Shown piece by piece: positions 1 to 11,010 of a stretch of DNA of 64,000 nt (position 1 is its first letter; every line of letters begins with the position of its first letter). The translations under genes were made by a program, and so were the position numbers. Source of the stretch: Mytilus galloprovincialis (Eukaryota; Mollusca; Bivalvia; Mytilida; Mytilidae); NCBI RefSeq assembly GCF_965363235.1, contig NC_134848.1, forward strand, positions 63,864,681 through 63,928,680, given 5' to 3'. The notes beneath the pieces are model-generated. The model ran no database searches. It was not told the DNA's origin and saw only the letters and a program-made list of their open reading frames with translations.

Positions 1-61
1 CAATGATCAAAATTAGTGTTTGTCAAACTGCTATATAACCAGTGTCTTTTTTTTCTGATTA

Positions 62-290
62 GGGACGACATCAAAAGATCGATGTAGGATAAAAAACTTA
101 AATCAAATAGTTTGGGGGTGGGGGGGGTTAAAATTCTGCAAGTTTTGTATATCTAAAATCGATTTTTACATATATTCCTATTGGTAAATCAATTTTTCCC
201 AAATTAAGTTAAGAGGGGGGGTGTGGGGGTCAGTGAAAAAACTATGTGAATTAAGTTTTTTATCCTACATTGAACTTTTGATGTCGTCCC
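62..290. mobile_element. PIF/Harbinger-like MITE, TTA target duplication
   Basis: Terminal inverted repeats begin GGGACGACATCAAAAG and end CTTTTGATGTCGTCCC, and the inverted similarity continues inward through 'taggataaaaaactt' and 'aagttttttatccta'. The element is flanked on both sides by TTA (59-61 and 291-293). Three-base TWA duplications are typical of PIF/Harbinger elements. At 229 bp without coding capacity it is non-autonomous. The centre carries G-rich runs. Confidence 0.8.
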
Positions 291-664
291 TTAATTGGTT
301 GGTTCAAATTTTTTGAAATTTTGATATTTTTGTCAAAGGGTCAAAGTAAATACTTTGTCAAAATTTTATGAAAATGAAACAAGCCAACTTAATTTTAGTG
401 CAGGTGTCAGGTATCACCTTAATTGGTTTAAAATGTCATCATTCAGGATGTTTCCATAAAAATTTGAAATAACATTTTCATAGAAGACGTCTTTTTTCAT
501 ATGAGAACATATTTTTCTTATAATCATGGGCAAATACTTATATGTACAAATGAAACTTATTTTAAAACAACATGATACTCTGTATTTTAACAAGGCTAAC
601 AATAAATCATTATAGCACATCCAAATGACACATAGGTTTGAGAAATGGCACATCCAAATAATCA

Positions 665-930
665 ATGGCCAAGTGGTCTAAGTAATTCTACTACTTTGAT
701 CACTAGCCAGACAACACTGCGGTTGTGAGGTCGAACCCTGCTTGTGCGGGTGTACTAGACTCCAAATTTAATTGACTAGGATTATCAGTGTTTCTATCAA
801 AGGTTAGTGGTTTTCTCCAGATGCTTCCTCCATCAATAAAAACTTGCCCCCACAAAATAGCCCAAATGTAGCACTTAAAAGAGGTGATAAAACACCAAAA
901 TCCAACCAATAAGTAAGCATGCAACTTATA
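665..930 (+). mobile_element. tRNA-derived SINE
   Basis: The head resembles a tRNA gene: an A-box-like 'ggccaagtggtctaagtaa' and a B-box-like 'ggtcgaaccct' spaced as in tRNA-derived SINEs. A body follows with 'ttaattgactagg' and 'cttcctccatcaataaaaac'. The body resembles the second copy at 61214-61485, which supports a family rather than a lone tRNA pseudogene. Confidence 0.7.
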
Positions 931-1209
931 AACTGTTTCAACTGATAAACTGTTTACTGTAAAACAACATAACAAGTCTAAATTTGAAGAAAAAAAATAT
1001 GGATAATGTGTCTATGGGCCACATATGCTGAGTTTCTTACATTTTGTTGAGGCAAACTAAAGTAAGAGAATGGAAACAAACAGATTTAGCAATTATTTAC
1101 ATTTTTTAAGAGGCATAACTCATGAACTGTTTAAGTGGCACTATGGTGAGAGAATAAAAATGTGAAATATTTGTAATGGTTCAAGAAACAAAACCCTGCA
1201 GCCTTTTAC

Positions 1210-1375
1210 CTTTTTTGAGAGGGCTGATTGGCCAGGCACCATGGTAAAGGGACGATACATTAAAACTAGCATCAGGGTCAATAATGGTGGCATCTGCAGC
1301 TTCATCAGTCGTTAAGTCAGCTGTCTGTATCGCTATGGAGATATTATCTACTTCCTCTTGATCTTGTTCTGGTTC
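1210..1375 (-). CDS. APC: APC exon (visible exon 6), linker before armadillo repeats
   Basis: This 166-nt exon on the minus strand has acceptor 'tttttcag' and donor 'AAAAAAG|gtaaaa'. It begins in phase 0 with Glu-Pro-Glu-Gln, encodes 55 residues (ending SPLKK) and leaves one base over. The residues are acidic and polar (DQEEVDN, TTDEAAD, IDPDAS). That suits the low-complexity linker between the APC N-terminal coiled coils and the armadillo domain. Assignment depends on order and phase with the more conserved exons to the right; alone the sequence would not be diagnostic. The rest of APC, including armadillo and beta-catenin-binding parts, is outside the window. Confidence 0.75.
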
Positions 1376-2639
1376 CTGAAAAACATGCATGCATGGTATC
1401 AGTTTATTGATCAATAGTTGGGGACCAGTGATTTATCATTTTCTTTAAATCAGTTTACTTGTACATCTTTAAAAAGATGTGATATTGTAATCAGTTTTAA
1501 GCTTTTTTTGCAGGAGGGAACACTGTTTTACTTGTACATCTCTAAGTTGATGCAATATTCCAAGTTCCAACGCTTGTGTTCCTTACCAGGAATTCATTGA
1601 GAAAGGGTTTCCTGCTTGCATTGATGCTTTAAGATACTTTTAGTTACCCTTAATATTACCTTTATTAAAAATTTCACACATAAGACTTCCAATATTTTAA
1701 TGAACAAATGTTGTTATTTTCAAAAGCCATATGATCCAGGTGATTTATTACTGTTTATTTTTTGTAATAAAATTAACGGTACCAATTTTCTTGCACCAGA
1801 TGCGCATTTCGACAATACATGTCTCTTCAGTGATGCTCGTGGACAAAATATTTGAAATCCAAAGCTTATATAAAAGATAAAGAGCTATAATCCAAAAGGT
1901 CCAAAAAGTATAGCCAAATCTGTGAAAGGAATCAGAGCTTTGCATGAGGGAGATACATTCCTTAATTTATAATAACTTCTATTATTTTGTAACAGCAAAT
2001 TTCAATAACACAAAAAAATCCGTATTTTCATGCCAGTACCGTAAGTATGTTTGCTTTAATTCATAATTATCTCCCCTTCTCAATTCAACTATAGATCCAC
2101 TGATTTTTTACTAAAATATATAAATGGTCTCATTCTTAATCTTAAGTACTGCTGCCTTCAGTGTTGTGATTAACGTTCTGTGGATTTTGGTTATTTTCAT
2201 CGGTACTAATTTTTGTGGATAGAATAATGAATGCATTTCTGTCATGTGTCTGTTGAAACTGTGAATTTAGAAATTTGCATCCATTAATCGTTTGTGATGT
2301 GTTTATAATTGCTTGTTTTGAACAATAAATGAAATTTATAAATTTATAAATGAGTTTCTGGGAATACGTAGAAAATTGATATGGTTCCTTACATTTTCTA
2401 CTTTAATTTTTAATATAAAAAAAGCCTTTGCCAATGAAATAAAAAGAATAACTAATCAAGGAATTCAAATACCAAAAATATTCAACTTGGGACAGAACAA
2501 CACAGATTATTAACTCATATGTTGCTCAGTTACTCGTTGAATATTTTTCTCTACTCAAATTCTTCGATTAGTTATTTTATAAATATTCATAACAGATCTT
2601 CTTATCATCATATTTGGAAAACACTGATATTTTAGGTTC

Positions 2640-2890
2640 ACCAAAACCCATCAAATGACAAGAATATCAATGAATCCTTATTCTGTGGATTCATTATTTT
2701 TGTGGGTACCAATTTTTATGGTTTGAGGAAAACTTTCATATTCGTGGATATTTTATTTCGTGGTTTTGGCAAACTCTGTATTCTTCCTTTAGAAAATTTG
2801 TAATTCTTTGAACATTTAAATCGTGATTCTCCTGAACCCATGAAATCCACAAAAATTGGTATCCAATGAATATCAATGAATCCTTATATT
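2640..2890. repeat. Degenerate palindromic MITE
   Basis: The word 'gtaccaatttttatgg' near 2706 returns in inverted form as 'ccacaaaaattggtatcc' near 2847, and both halves carry 'tgaatccttat' at their outer ends. This is a decayed inverted-repeat element of a kind common in bivalves. No clean target duplication could be read. Confidence 0.5.
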
Positions 2891-2962
2891 CTCTCCCTGA
2901 CTTCAATGAATCCTTATATTCTCTCCCTGACTTCAATGAACCCTTATATTCTCTCCCTGACT
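2873..2962. repeat. 30-bp tandem repeat, 3 copies
   Basis: Three nearly identical 30-bp units begin at 2873, 2903 and 2933 (core 'ccttatattctctccctga'). The array starts 11 bases inside the intron from the donor of APC exon 2974-3045. It overlaps the outer end of the degenerate MITE, which probably seeded it. Confidence 0.85.
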
Positions 2963-2973
2963 TCTATGTTTAC

Positions 2974-3045
2974 CTGGTTATACATATCTTCTGATTGATC
3001 ATTATCTGTAGACTCTGACATATTAGATAACTGCATCTGTTGTTG
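2974..3045 (-). CDS. APC: APC exon (visible exon 5), Gln-rich linker
   Basis: A 72-nt phase-0 exon with acceptor 'tctatttcag' and donor 'AACCAG|gtaaac'. It encodes 24 residues, starting QQQMQ and ending DMYNQ, and continues the Gln-rich end of the preceding exon (SQQQRTR). In APC proteins this position is a variable Gln/Ser-rich linker after the TRRQ coiled coil. Phase 0 on both sides makes it skippable without a frameshift, so alternative inclusion is possible but not shown. Confidence 0.8.
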
Positions 3046-3774
3046 CTGAAATAGACAAATTAAAATTTGAAAAATTGGCAAAGCGTTTTCATGTTGTGGT
3101 GGACACACTGTTTGGCAGTCGCCCATCCGCTCACCTGCCACCACTGTACATCTCCAAATTAATAACTGATTTTTACTTCGAAAATCTGGTTAAAATTAAT
3201 CATATTACAGCATTTGCTGCATACATGGAATTATTTCATATTTTAATATTGGGTCTTTAATAGCTGACCATACAGATTTTTCTCATTGTTGAAGGCTGTA
3301 CAGTTGCCAATAATTGCTTACATCCACTTCAGTTGCACTTTAGTGGATAGTTGTTTCACTGGCAATCACACCACATCTCCTTATTTTTATATAGAAGTTG
3401 CAAGAAAATATCAAGCATCATTAGTAAGACAATGGTGGATTTTAACTAGCTTTCAGTAACTGTGAGAACTCAGGTTAGGGTGAAGGTTGGTGCCTGTTTA
3501 AACATGTTAAACCAACTGCATATTTATGCAACTGTGCTGACTTAGGAGTCTGTTGTTCAGTGGTTTTTGATTGTTGATTGTTGGTGTGGTGCATAGATGT
3601 TTCTTGTTTTTATATAGATTAGACTGTTGTTTTTCCTGTTTAAATAGTTTTAAAGTAGTCACTTGGGGGCCCTTTATAGCATGCTGTTCAGTATGAGCCA
3701 AGGCTCTGTGTTGCAGGCTGTACTTTGATCTATAATAGTTTACTTTTACAAATTGTGACTTAAATGAATGAAGA

Positions 3775-3912
3775 GTTGTCTCATTGACACTAAGGGCTTT
3801 GCTCGTTGTTGAAGGCCCTATGGTGACCTATATTTGTTATTTTCTGTGTAATTTTGGTCTCTTGTGGAGAGTTGTCTTATTGGAAATCATACCACATCTT
3901 CTATTTTTTTTT
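3775..3912 (-). repeat. Interspersed 'gatgtggtatgattgccaat' family copy
   Basis: On the minus strand this reads as the family head (aagatgtggtatgattt/ccaataagacaac) followed by 'caccatagggccttcaacaacgagcaaagccc'-like sequence. A shorter, more diverged copy in the same orientation lies at about 3280-3390. Ends are ragged and no target duplication was found. Confidence 0.6.
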
Positions 3913-3946
3913 ATACTCATACCAGAGTACTTATAGATTATCATAC

Positions 3947-4132
3947 CCGAGTTCGTTGTTGCTGACTGTGTAACCTCATAATCTCTTCCTCTATAATTCT
4001 TACTCTCTGTAAACGAGCCTCTTGTCTTTGTATTATCTGTTCATTAGTACCGAGTGTCTCCTCAAACGTGTCCCGTACCTTCTTTGCCTCTAATTGATAC
4101 TGTCTTCTCGTTAAGTCTAACTGTCTATTATG
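3947..4132 (-). CDS. APC: APC exon (visible exon 4), TRRQ coiled-coil segment
   Basis: A 186-nt phase-0 exon with acceptor 'atttaatttcag' and donor 'ACTCGG|gtatga'. It encodes 62 residues starting HNRQLDLTRRQYQLEAKK and containing ETLGTNEQ, RQEARLQRVRIIEEEI and MRLHSQQQ. This matches the conserved APC segment just before the armadillo region (human form TRRQLEYEAR... EEQLGT... RIARIQQIEKDIL), which predicts a coiled coil. Among the visible exons it is one of the two strongest identifiers of the gene. There are no internal stops, and splice phases agree with both neighbours. Confidence 0.92.
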
Positions 4133-4439
4133 CTGAAATTAAATATTATAATTATAGAAGTGGTTTTTTTTTAATGACACTTATATTCTATGTAACATTG
4201 TACAGGCAATTTTTGTTATAAAGTTGAGGCTGTTAATTCAGAAACTATTGTGAGGTTTTTATCAATGTGAAAAATGTGATTGGGTAAGTTTTGCAATAAT
4301 AAGAACTCACATTCTGATCTTATGCAGCTTTTTTCTGAAATTGTAATAATTAATCTGGTAGTTTTATACATGTTCATTCTCCATAACTTCATCTTTAACA
4401 ATCATCCCTGAAGAGATGAAAACTGCAAATCTGCTGCAG

Positions 4440-5090
4440 TATAATTGGTACCCTTGACAATTAGGGTTGGTTGAAAACAAAACTGTACGACAAAAGAGAT
4501 GATTTCAGCTTCCCAATTGTGAACTTTCTATTTCTATGTAGCAACATTCCAGCAGCACCTGCATACAGGAGTAAATATCTCCCAATTGATACAATATGCC
4601 CGGGCTTGTATTTCCTATCATGATTTCCTTGATAGAGGATTGCTACTCACAAGGAAGCTATTAAACCAAGAGAACCAAATGATGAGTTGAAATCATCCCT
4701 TCGTAAATTATACGGACACCATCACAAGTTGGTTGACCTTATGGAATAACCATTTCACAGATGATATCGGATATATTCCTTACGTCGTAATTACAATACT
4801 CTTCCCTTTTCACGAATGTGACCTACCGAATTAGAATATTTACTGGATTTGTTATAACATGAGCAACACAACGAGTGCCACATGTGGAGCAGGATCTGCT
4901 TACCCTTCTGGAGCACCTGAGATCACCCCCAAATTTTGGTGGGGTTCATGTTGCTTAGTCTTTAGTTTTCTATATTGTGTCTTCTATACTATTTGTCTGT
5001 TTGTCTTTTTATTTTTAGCCATGGCATTATTTATTTTCTATCTATGAGTTTGACTCTCCCTCTGGTATCTTTCGTTCCTCTTTGTTTATG
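4440..5090 (+). mobile_element. Retrotransposon remnant: reverse-transcriptase C-terminus plus 3' UTR
   Basis: From about 4470 a plus-strand frame reads GWLKTKLYDKRDDFSFPIVN, then SNIPAAPAY; a frameshift near 4575 moves to a frame with ISQLIQYARACISYHDFLD. I recognise this as the C-terminal end of a reverse-transcriptase ORF abundant in bivalves. It is followed, after stops, by a 3' region running through 'ttggtggggttcatgttgct' and 'agccatggcattatttatt'. The upstream RT core is absent, so this is a truncated, decayed copy. Subclass not assigned. Confidence 0.7.
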
Positions 5091-5599
5091 TATTTGTATG
5101 TTTGTAAGGAACTATTTTCCTCTGAGTTTAGTATTTTTGTGAATAAACTTTTTGTTCATTAAAAGAATATTTTTCAGAAAACCTTGACCCATGGATAAGT
5201 TTACATCAATTATTATGAAAAACAATAACATACAGAAACATAAAATAAAAGAATTTCATTTAGCTTTTTATCAAAACAAGAGGGAGACTTAAAAGTCATA
5301 ACTAATTCATTCACAAATATTGATGTTCAAAGAAACAAAATATCAGATGTTGATTCAGAAGTCTGTTTCACTAAAAAATGTTTTTTTCTAGAAGCCATTA
5401 AATAAACCTTTATCATTCAAGGTATTTCATCTTAATCCTTAGAGGTTTCAGGATGTGATCAAAGACTTCAAAGTTCAAAGATTTTATATAAAACTGAGAT
5501 GGAAGAAGCCATAGGGGGAATCAAAACTCGTTAATTGAACAGAGAAAGACAAAAGTAATGAGAAATACAAAAGTTATAAAAAAAATTCAAGGCCAAAAA

Positions 5600-5812
5600 T
5601 GTGTTTCTACTAACCCTAGCTACCATAATTTTTAGTACCTTCTCTATACTGTTAAAGCCAGTTTTAACACAAGCACTGTTAAAGTCAGACTGATTCCATA
5701 GTAGAAACCAGCTGAAAAATGTTTGTAAAATAAAATATTGCCCATCTATTTACCTACTTTTTTTCAGGATGTAAGAGGAAACACAGTAATATATTTTTGG
5801 GTTTAACACAGA
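5600..5812. repeat. Decayed MITE related to 17926-18162
   Basis: The left end 'aaggccaaaaatgtgtttctac' and right end 'aggaaacacagtaatatatttttggg' form an imperfect inverted repeat. Both ends and the internal phrases 'ctgttaaagtcaga' and 'ctactttttttcagga' resemble the better preserved element at 17926-18162. No intact target duplication remains. Confidence 0.5.
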
Positions 5813-7084
5813 TGGCAGAACCTTCATTCAAATAACAGCAAGAATAATATGATAAGAATCGTTTTGAAGGGTAAAGTGTTGACATAATGGCCTCCTGAAT
5901 TCTATATAATCCTTATCTCTTATAGTAAAACATAAAAGATTGGCGGATCTTACATAATATAATGACAAACTCAGATACACCTATTCTCCACTATATAATC
6001 AGCAGCAAAAACAACAAGATGTGTTACTATATCTTTGCCTTTTATAGTCTGTCAATGTTACCCCTCATCTGTTTCCTGATATCACCCTTCAGCTATGTTA
6101 TCAAACAGATGAAGGGCTAAGAATTCTGATGAAACCAATGCTAAAGTACTTCTTAAATTTGTAGTGAGTTGTGCGATTTTGCCTGGAGTTTGCCTGTGAC
6201 TTTGAGATGAAGAACAGCTCTAAAGGCAACATGTGCTTTTTGTGTCATGGAAGGATACGCCAATACAAGCACTGAACTTTTGATTTTGCTTTAGATTTTG
6301 TCAAGCTTGTGTAGGAATTAAGTGTCATTTATTTCAATATATCTCTTTTCTAAGACTTCCCGAAACCCCTTTTCCCTCTTTTAACAATTCTTTAATTATT
6401 TATTACAAGAAACATTTCCACTTTTTAATTTTTCTTAATTGCAATTCCTTATCATGCATTACTCAGTAAAATGCCACACAACACTTTCTATCCTACAGTT
6501 AAATTAAATATACTTCATTTTTAACAATCCCCAGATTGTTATATAATATTATTGATGATTTACAATACAATTAAACATTATTTTCTAATCAATAAAGCAA
6601 ATTTACATAGCTGTAGTCGTGCAAAAAAGCAATTTCCTTCAAGTACATAAAACTTCTGGTTTTAAAATTAAATTTAATGTTGTAATCTTGCAATTATGTA
6701 GCAATGAGGGAAAAAAAATAATTTTTCAATCAAATATTATTTTTAATTCTTTTTCTCCAGAGATTTAAATAAGAGCCTGAGAGATAAATTTTCTTATTTG
6801 GATAAAAAAAAAAAGTAAACCTAATGACACTGGCAGAATTAATATTGATTTGTGACTGACATTTAATAGTTAAATTCAGCATGCAGGTTTATATCAAAGA
6901 GCAAACGTCTCAGAGATACTCAATTATTCAAATGTACAAAATGTACAGGAAGTTTGAGGTCAACTTTTGCTATTGTTGTTTTTAAAGAGACAATGATTTA
7001 CCAACAATAGTATATTTCATGACATCAAATTACAGAGAAAATAGATATAAATCAAGTTATTTTGGGTAAAAGATCTGAAGACCC

Positions 7085-7170
7085 ATTCATGGTGGCCGTT
7101 GGCTGTTGTCTTCTATTTGGTAGGGGTGTTGTCTCTTTGACACACTCCCCATTTCCATTGTCAATTTTAT
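7085..7170 (-). repeat. Interspersed 'aatgtgtcaaagagacaac' family copy
   Basis: On the minus strand it begins 'acaatggaaatggggagtgtgtcaaagagacaac' and runs into 'ggccaccatgaatggg'-type sequence. Related copies lie at 10880-11010, about 11890-11960, 24340-24450 and 29365-29500. Confidence 0.6.
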
Positions 7171-7367
7171 TGAAAGTCCAGAACATTTCTATCATAAGCT
7201 TATATTGGAGCTACTATTAAAACAATTCAGCAATTTAATTTTGATTTTATATTTTTCGTTAATTAAAATCTTAACACTAATTACTGGAACACTTAAATCT
7301 TCTTTCACAACCAAATTATTAATTATAATTTTACCAGGAAAGAACAAAAACTGACACCTACGGATAG

Positions 7368-7472
7368 TCATTCTTCCCAAAGACCATCAGGAATTGGAAT
7401 CAACTTCCAGCTAAAACAACATCGGCTGACTCGATAGAGGGATTCAGAGCTGCTCTGAAAGCAGGCTCTTGA
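7368..7472 (+). mobile_element. Non-LTR retrotransposon ORF2 tail
   Basis: A plus-strand frame reads SFFPKTIRNWNQLPAKTT followed by SADSIEGFRAALKAGS and a TGA stop at 7470-7472. The pattern 'R-x-W-N-x-LP ... S-x-(D/T)-(S/L)-E-x-F-(K/R)' is the well-known end of jockey/CR1-type LINE ORF2 proteins. An in-frame stop lies just upstream, so only this fragment of the reading frame survives. About 100 bp after the stop may be its 3' UTR. Confidence 0.7.
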
Positions 7473-8982
7473 AGGAAGTGAACAGCATAGAGTGTATATA
7501 ATTTTATTTGTAAATTGGCGAACGTTTTAAATGTAAATAACTTTGAAATGACTTGCTGCCTTGCCCGGCACTGCGCTAAGTTTTCGCGGGACCATACTCA
7601 TTCAATATGAATTCTGTTCCTTACTTGGAAGAAGAAGAATGTGTGTTATAAAAATTTGTTGTATTTTAAAAATCCACTGTAATTCTACAATCAATTTCCA
7701 TTATAGAAGAAAGTTGTATTTATCTGAATTCTAGAAATCAAAATCCAACTGTTTTCACTGCTGGAAATTTTATACAATCAATGGAATAAAAAACTAAATG
7801 ATTTTCTCCATTGAAGCTGGTGATATGTTCTATGATATTCTACACATTCCTGTTTATTACATCATCAACAAGTTTTTTTCTCCGTTGCATAACCAGACTT
7901 TTTACCTTTTAGCTATGAATCATTAATTAAGTTGAACATAAATTGTATATTTGAAATTGTGCAAGACTGATTAGAAATGACTAACTATACTGAAAATATA
8001 TATGAGTAAAAAATATTTTTGCTATCCTAGAAGCTGGTAAAACCTTCTTGTTTAACTATTTTGGACATAAACTCTTTATTCAATTATAAACTCTATCAAT
8101 CACTGAAATGCCTCACCTGCTTTACAATTACTGTCAAAACTAGATTGACTTAAGGTTGGAAGCATTTTATGTTTTACTGTAAGCATTACTTTTAACTTAT
8201 CATTATCAATGATCCATGTTAATGAAGTCAAGGTTAGATGATCTCTGCCAGACTGACATGTACATCTCACAATTATTTTATTTAACCTATAATTTATAGT
8301 ATCCAAGAAGCAAAACTAACCCTGAAAACTTTGTTGACTAACAAACCAAGAGGTCAAAGTTCAGATGGACCCTGCCATACAGATATCATGGATATGTTCA
8401 CCTTGACCTTACAACAATTTAATACAACAAATTCAGTTGACCTTTTGCTTTAAATATCAGAAAAATAGCCTAGACTATGTAAAATTTAAATTGATCAAGG
8501 ACCATGAAAACAAGGGTCAAGGTCAGATGAACTTATCACCTCAGAAAATTCTGACCAACAAATGTAGGTTCCCTAATGCTTGTAAAATAGTGGGACAGAT
8601 CTAACCAGGAAATTATAGTTGACCAACAAACTATGAAAAGGATAAAACAAAGAACTCTTGTCATTTAAGAATAATCCTCAAGCAGAGAGTGATTCTCTAA
8701 TATTTAACAATAACTAAGGCCACCCTTACACAAATCTGTGTTTGATGTTGTCTAAGTACATGTATTGTAGGGTTAAGTAGGTAGGTTGGACTTTTATTTC
8801 TATTTTGGCCAAGACCATAAGTTTCATGTTTTGGACAAGAAAACAACATTAGAGAGAAAACATTATATTCAAAATTTTAGCAAATTTTTGGTAAGTCTGC
8901 TTTTTAAATTGGTAGGTGGGCAAAATCAAACAGTCTAAATTTATTCTTGGCCCAATAAAAAAAGTATTTAATGTAGCATTAC

Positions 8983-9088
8983 CAAATCAGAAGGTAGGGA
9001 GTCCACTTTACGTCGAATGTTTTCTAGTTGTTCAAAATACCATTTTCTGTGCCGATCTTCTTCATCTAAATCTCTCAATAAACTGGCT
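8983..9088 (-). CDS. APC: APC exon (visible exon 3), LDEE/WYF segment
   Basis: A 106-nt exon with acceptor 'ctatttcag' and donor 'GATTTG|gtaatg'. Its first base completes an Arg codon begun in the preceding exon. The 35 residues include ASLLRDLDEEDRHRKWYFEQ and LENIRRKVDSLPSDL. This matches the highly conserved APC segment (human SLLLADLDKEEKEKDWYYAQL ... RIDSLP), part of the N-terminal helical region before the armadillo repeats. It ends in phase 0, fitting the TRRQ exon that follows. With exon 3947-4132 it secures the gene identity. Confidence 0.93.
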
Positions 9089-9559
9089 CTGAAATAGATA
9101 CAATATTTTCATATAATATATAAACCAATAAATGGGGAATGTGTCCATGGGACACGACACAGATGATGCACCACTCGTATATAACGCTGCAGGGAAACTG
9201 TAGCAATTAGGTCCCAATATTATTTTTTTACTATTTGCAGACCCCACCTAGTCAAAAAATAAAATGAAGACTTGAGATCTATGTTATAAAGGGACATAAC
9301 TCAAGAACAGTAAAAAAAATCAGATGTGATTATGCTAAGCATACCATTGTTTAAGATGCAGATTGATTGTGGTGAGCAACATGAACTCAGTTAAACCTCT
9401 AGTCGATTATCAAATTCAATGAGCTAAAAAATTGGCCTCTTTTTACCATCAACTTTGAAAAGATTGTCTCTGTAGTTTCTTCCTGAACCTGAATGAAAAA
9501 CAGCTTCTGGTAATTCTTTGCTTTAAGTATTCAATCAAATACCATAACCAAAGATTTTA

Positions 9560-9884
9560 GAGCGCATTTGTTTCTAACCTAAACGATGTAAACGACTACG
9601 CGTGTAGTCGTTTAATCCATTTGTTTCTTACATTTTTTGGTCAACGTTGACATCGTTCACATAAACGATGTACGCACAAAATAGTCGCGTAGTCATTGAT
9701 CGTTTATCGTTGAGACGTGTAAAAAATAAATTTGTTTCTGTTGTTTAAATAATTACTAATCTATTATTGTCTGACAACGTGAGGTCGATAAAGTTTATTA
9801 AACGATGTATTTGTTTCTAGCAGCTTAACGTTTACTAAACGATAGTCATCGATGACAAAATTTGGGTTAGAAACAAATGCACTC
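9560..9884. mobile_element. PIF/Harbinger-like MITE, TTA target duplication
   Basis: The left end GAGCGCATTTGTTTCTAACC and right end GGTTAGAAACAAATGCACTC are inverted repeats differing at one position. TTA flanks both sides (9557-9559 and 9885-9887). The interior repeatedly uses the word 'aaacgat' or its complement. The 325-bp element has no coding capacity. Confidence 0.8.
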
Positions 9885-10654
9885 TTAACCTGACACCAGA
9901 CAGAGTAACAAAACAAGTCAGATAGGAAAAGAAAATGGTGGACTGACACACAGACGGGGAGACCAGAAAACACAATGCCCCAATATTTCCAAAAGTAGAC
10001 AAGGCATAAAATATTTTTCCTCTTTTAACCTTTTAATATTTCAAAGAAGATCATTTCTAAACTTATTCAAGTTTTACATTCAATAGAACTTGAATAACTA
10101 GCATTACAATGAGAATAAACGAGTCTGGAAGGAATTACTTTGATAGATGATTTATATGCAGTAGTTTCTATATAAAGACATATATTGGTCTAGTGGATTG
10201 TCTGTTAAACTGTTCTGTTCTATTGAGTTATATTAAGTAGTTTATAGAATATTGAATTTCTGTTTGTATCTATGTTTGACAGTTCTAGTAATCTTTTTAC
10301 AACAATCTTGTGATTAAAATTCATTGTGTGCTATACTGATATATATGTCCTTACTGTTAAGTTTGAATTCTGAGTGTTTTTATTTTAGAAAAAAAATACA
10401 ATCATATCCCTTTTCTTTGTTAGCATTATTTTTGTTTGAAACTACATCATAAAATGGGGTACACTGTCAGGTCTTCATCTTTAAAATTGGTTTGATGGCC
10501 AATAAAAACATGTTGAGTTATGTTTGAGACTGCAACTTCATTGATGAATACGTAATTTTTGTTCTGTAGTTTGTGCATTATAAGAGGGCTGAATTATCAG
10601 CAATTAAACAATAGCCTATTGTCATGAAATTAATATCCTTAAGTTGTACAGTAT

Positions 10655-10805
10655 GCGTCATGCTCATTGATGAAGGCTGTAGAGTGACCTATGGTCAATT
10701 TACTAGATTTGAACATTGGTAAACTACTGTTGCCTTTATGTACATAGATTTACCTCATGAGTACTCTACCAAGTGGATAGCTGTTTCATTGGTATACATA
10801 CCACA
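10655..10805 (-). repeat. Interspersed 'gatgtggtatgattgccaat' family copy
   Basis: Reads on the minus strand from 'gtgtggtatgtataccaatgaaacagc' to 'gcctteaaca'-type family sequence ('ccttcatcaatgagca' at 10663-10678). Diverged, about 150 bp, directly followed by another repeat. Confidence 0.5.
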
Positions 10806-10879
10806 CAATACAAAATTGTGAATCTTTATAGTAAGTTTACTTTGTTACATATGTAACTCACATGTCTTGAGTGTAAACA

Positions 10880-11010
10880 TAATAAAATTGAGAATGGAAA
10901 TTGGGAATGTGTCAAAGAGACGACAAGCCCCCACCCCCAACCATAGCAGAAGGCCACCAACAGGTCTTCAATGTAGCAAGAAATTCCCGCACCCAGAGGC
11001 GTCCTTCAAT
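10880..11010 (+). repeat. Interspersed 'aatgtgtcaaagagacaac' family copy
   Basis: Runs from 'aaaattgagaatggaaattgggaatgtgtcaaagagacgac' into 'agcagaaggccaccaacaggtcttcaatgtagc' and 'cccgcacccagaggcgtcc'. This is a long copy of the family and the clearest example in the window. Confidence 0.65.

Larger units (their letters stand above)
1..1209 (-). other. APC: APC intron downstream of the last visible exon
   Basis: Non-coding sequence following the donor of exon 1210-1375; the next APC exon lies beyond the left edge. It contains a Harbinger-like MITE (62-290) and a tRNA-derived SINE (665-930). The rest is AT-rich with no exon-like segment seen. Confidence 0.7.
1376..2973 (-). other. APC: APC intron
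   Basis: Lies between the exons at 2974-3045 and 1210-1375. It holds a degenerate hairpin MITE (about 2640-2890) and a 30-bp tandem repeat next to the upstream donor. A short MITE-like piece ('tactaatttttgtggat') sits near 2203. Nothing exon-like seen elsewhere. Confidence 0.65.
4133..8982 (-). other. APC: APC intron (4.85 kb)
   Basis: Contains a retrotransposon remnant (about 4440-5090), a decayed MITE (about 5600-5812), a small interspersed repeat (7085-7170) and a LINE tail (7368-7472). The remainder is AT-rich with poly-A/T tracts and no exon-like segment was recognised. Confidence 0.65.

Noticed and set aside
4859..5047. 62-codon frame with a hydrophobic stretch
   Set aside because: It lies in the 3' untranslated part of the retrotransposon remnant; the hydrophobic residues come from a T-rich tract.
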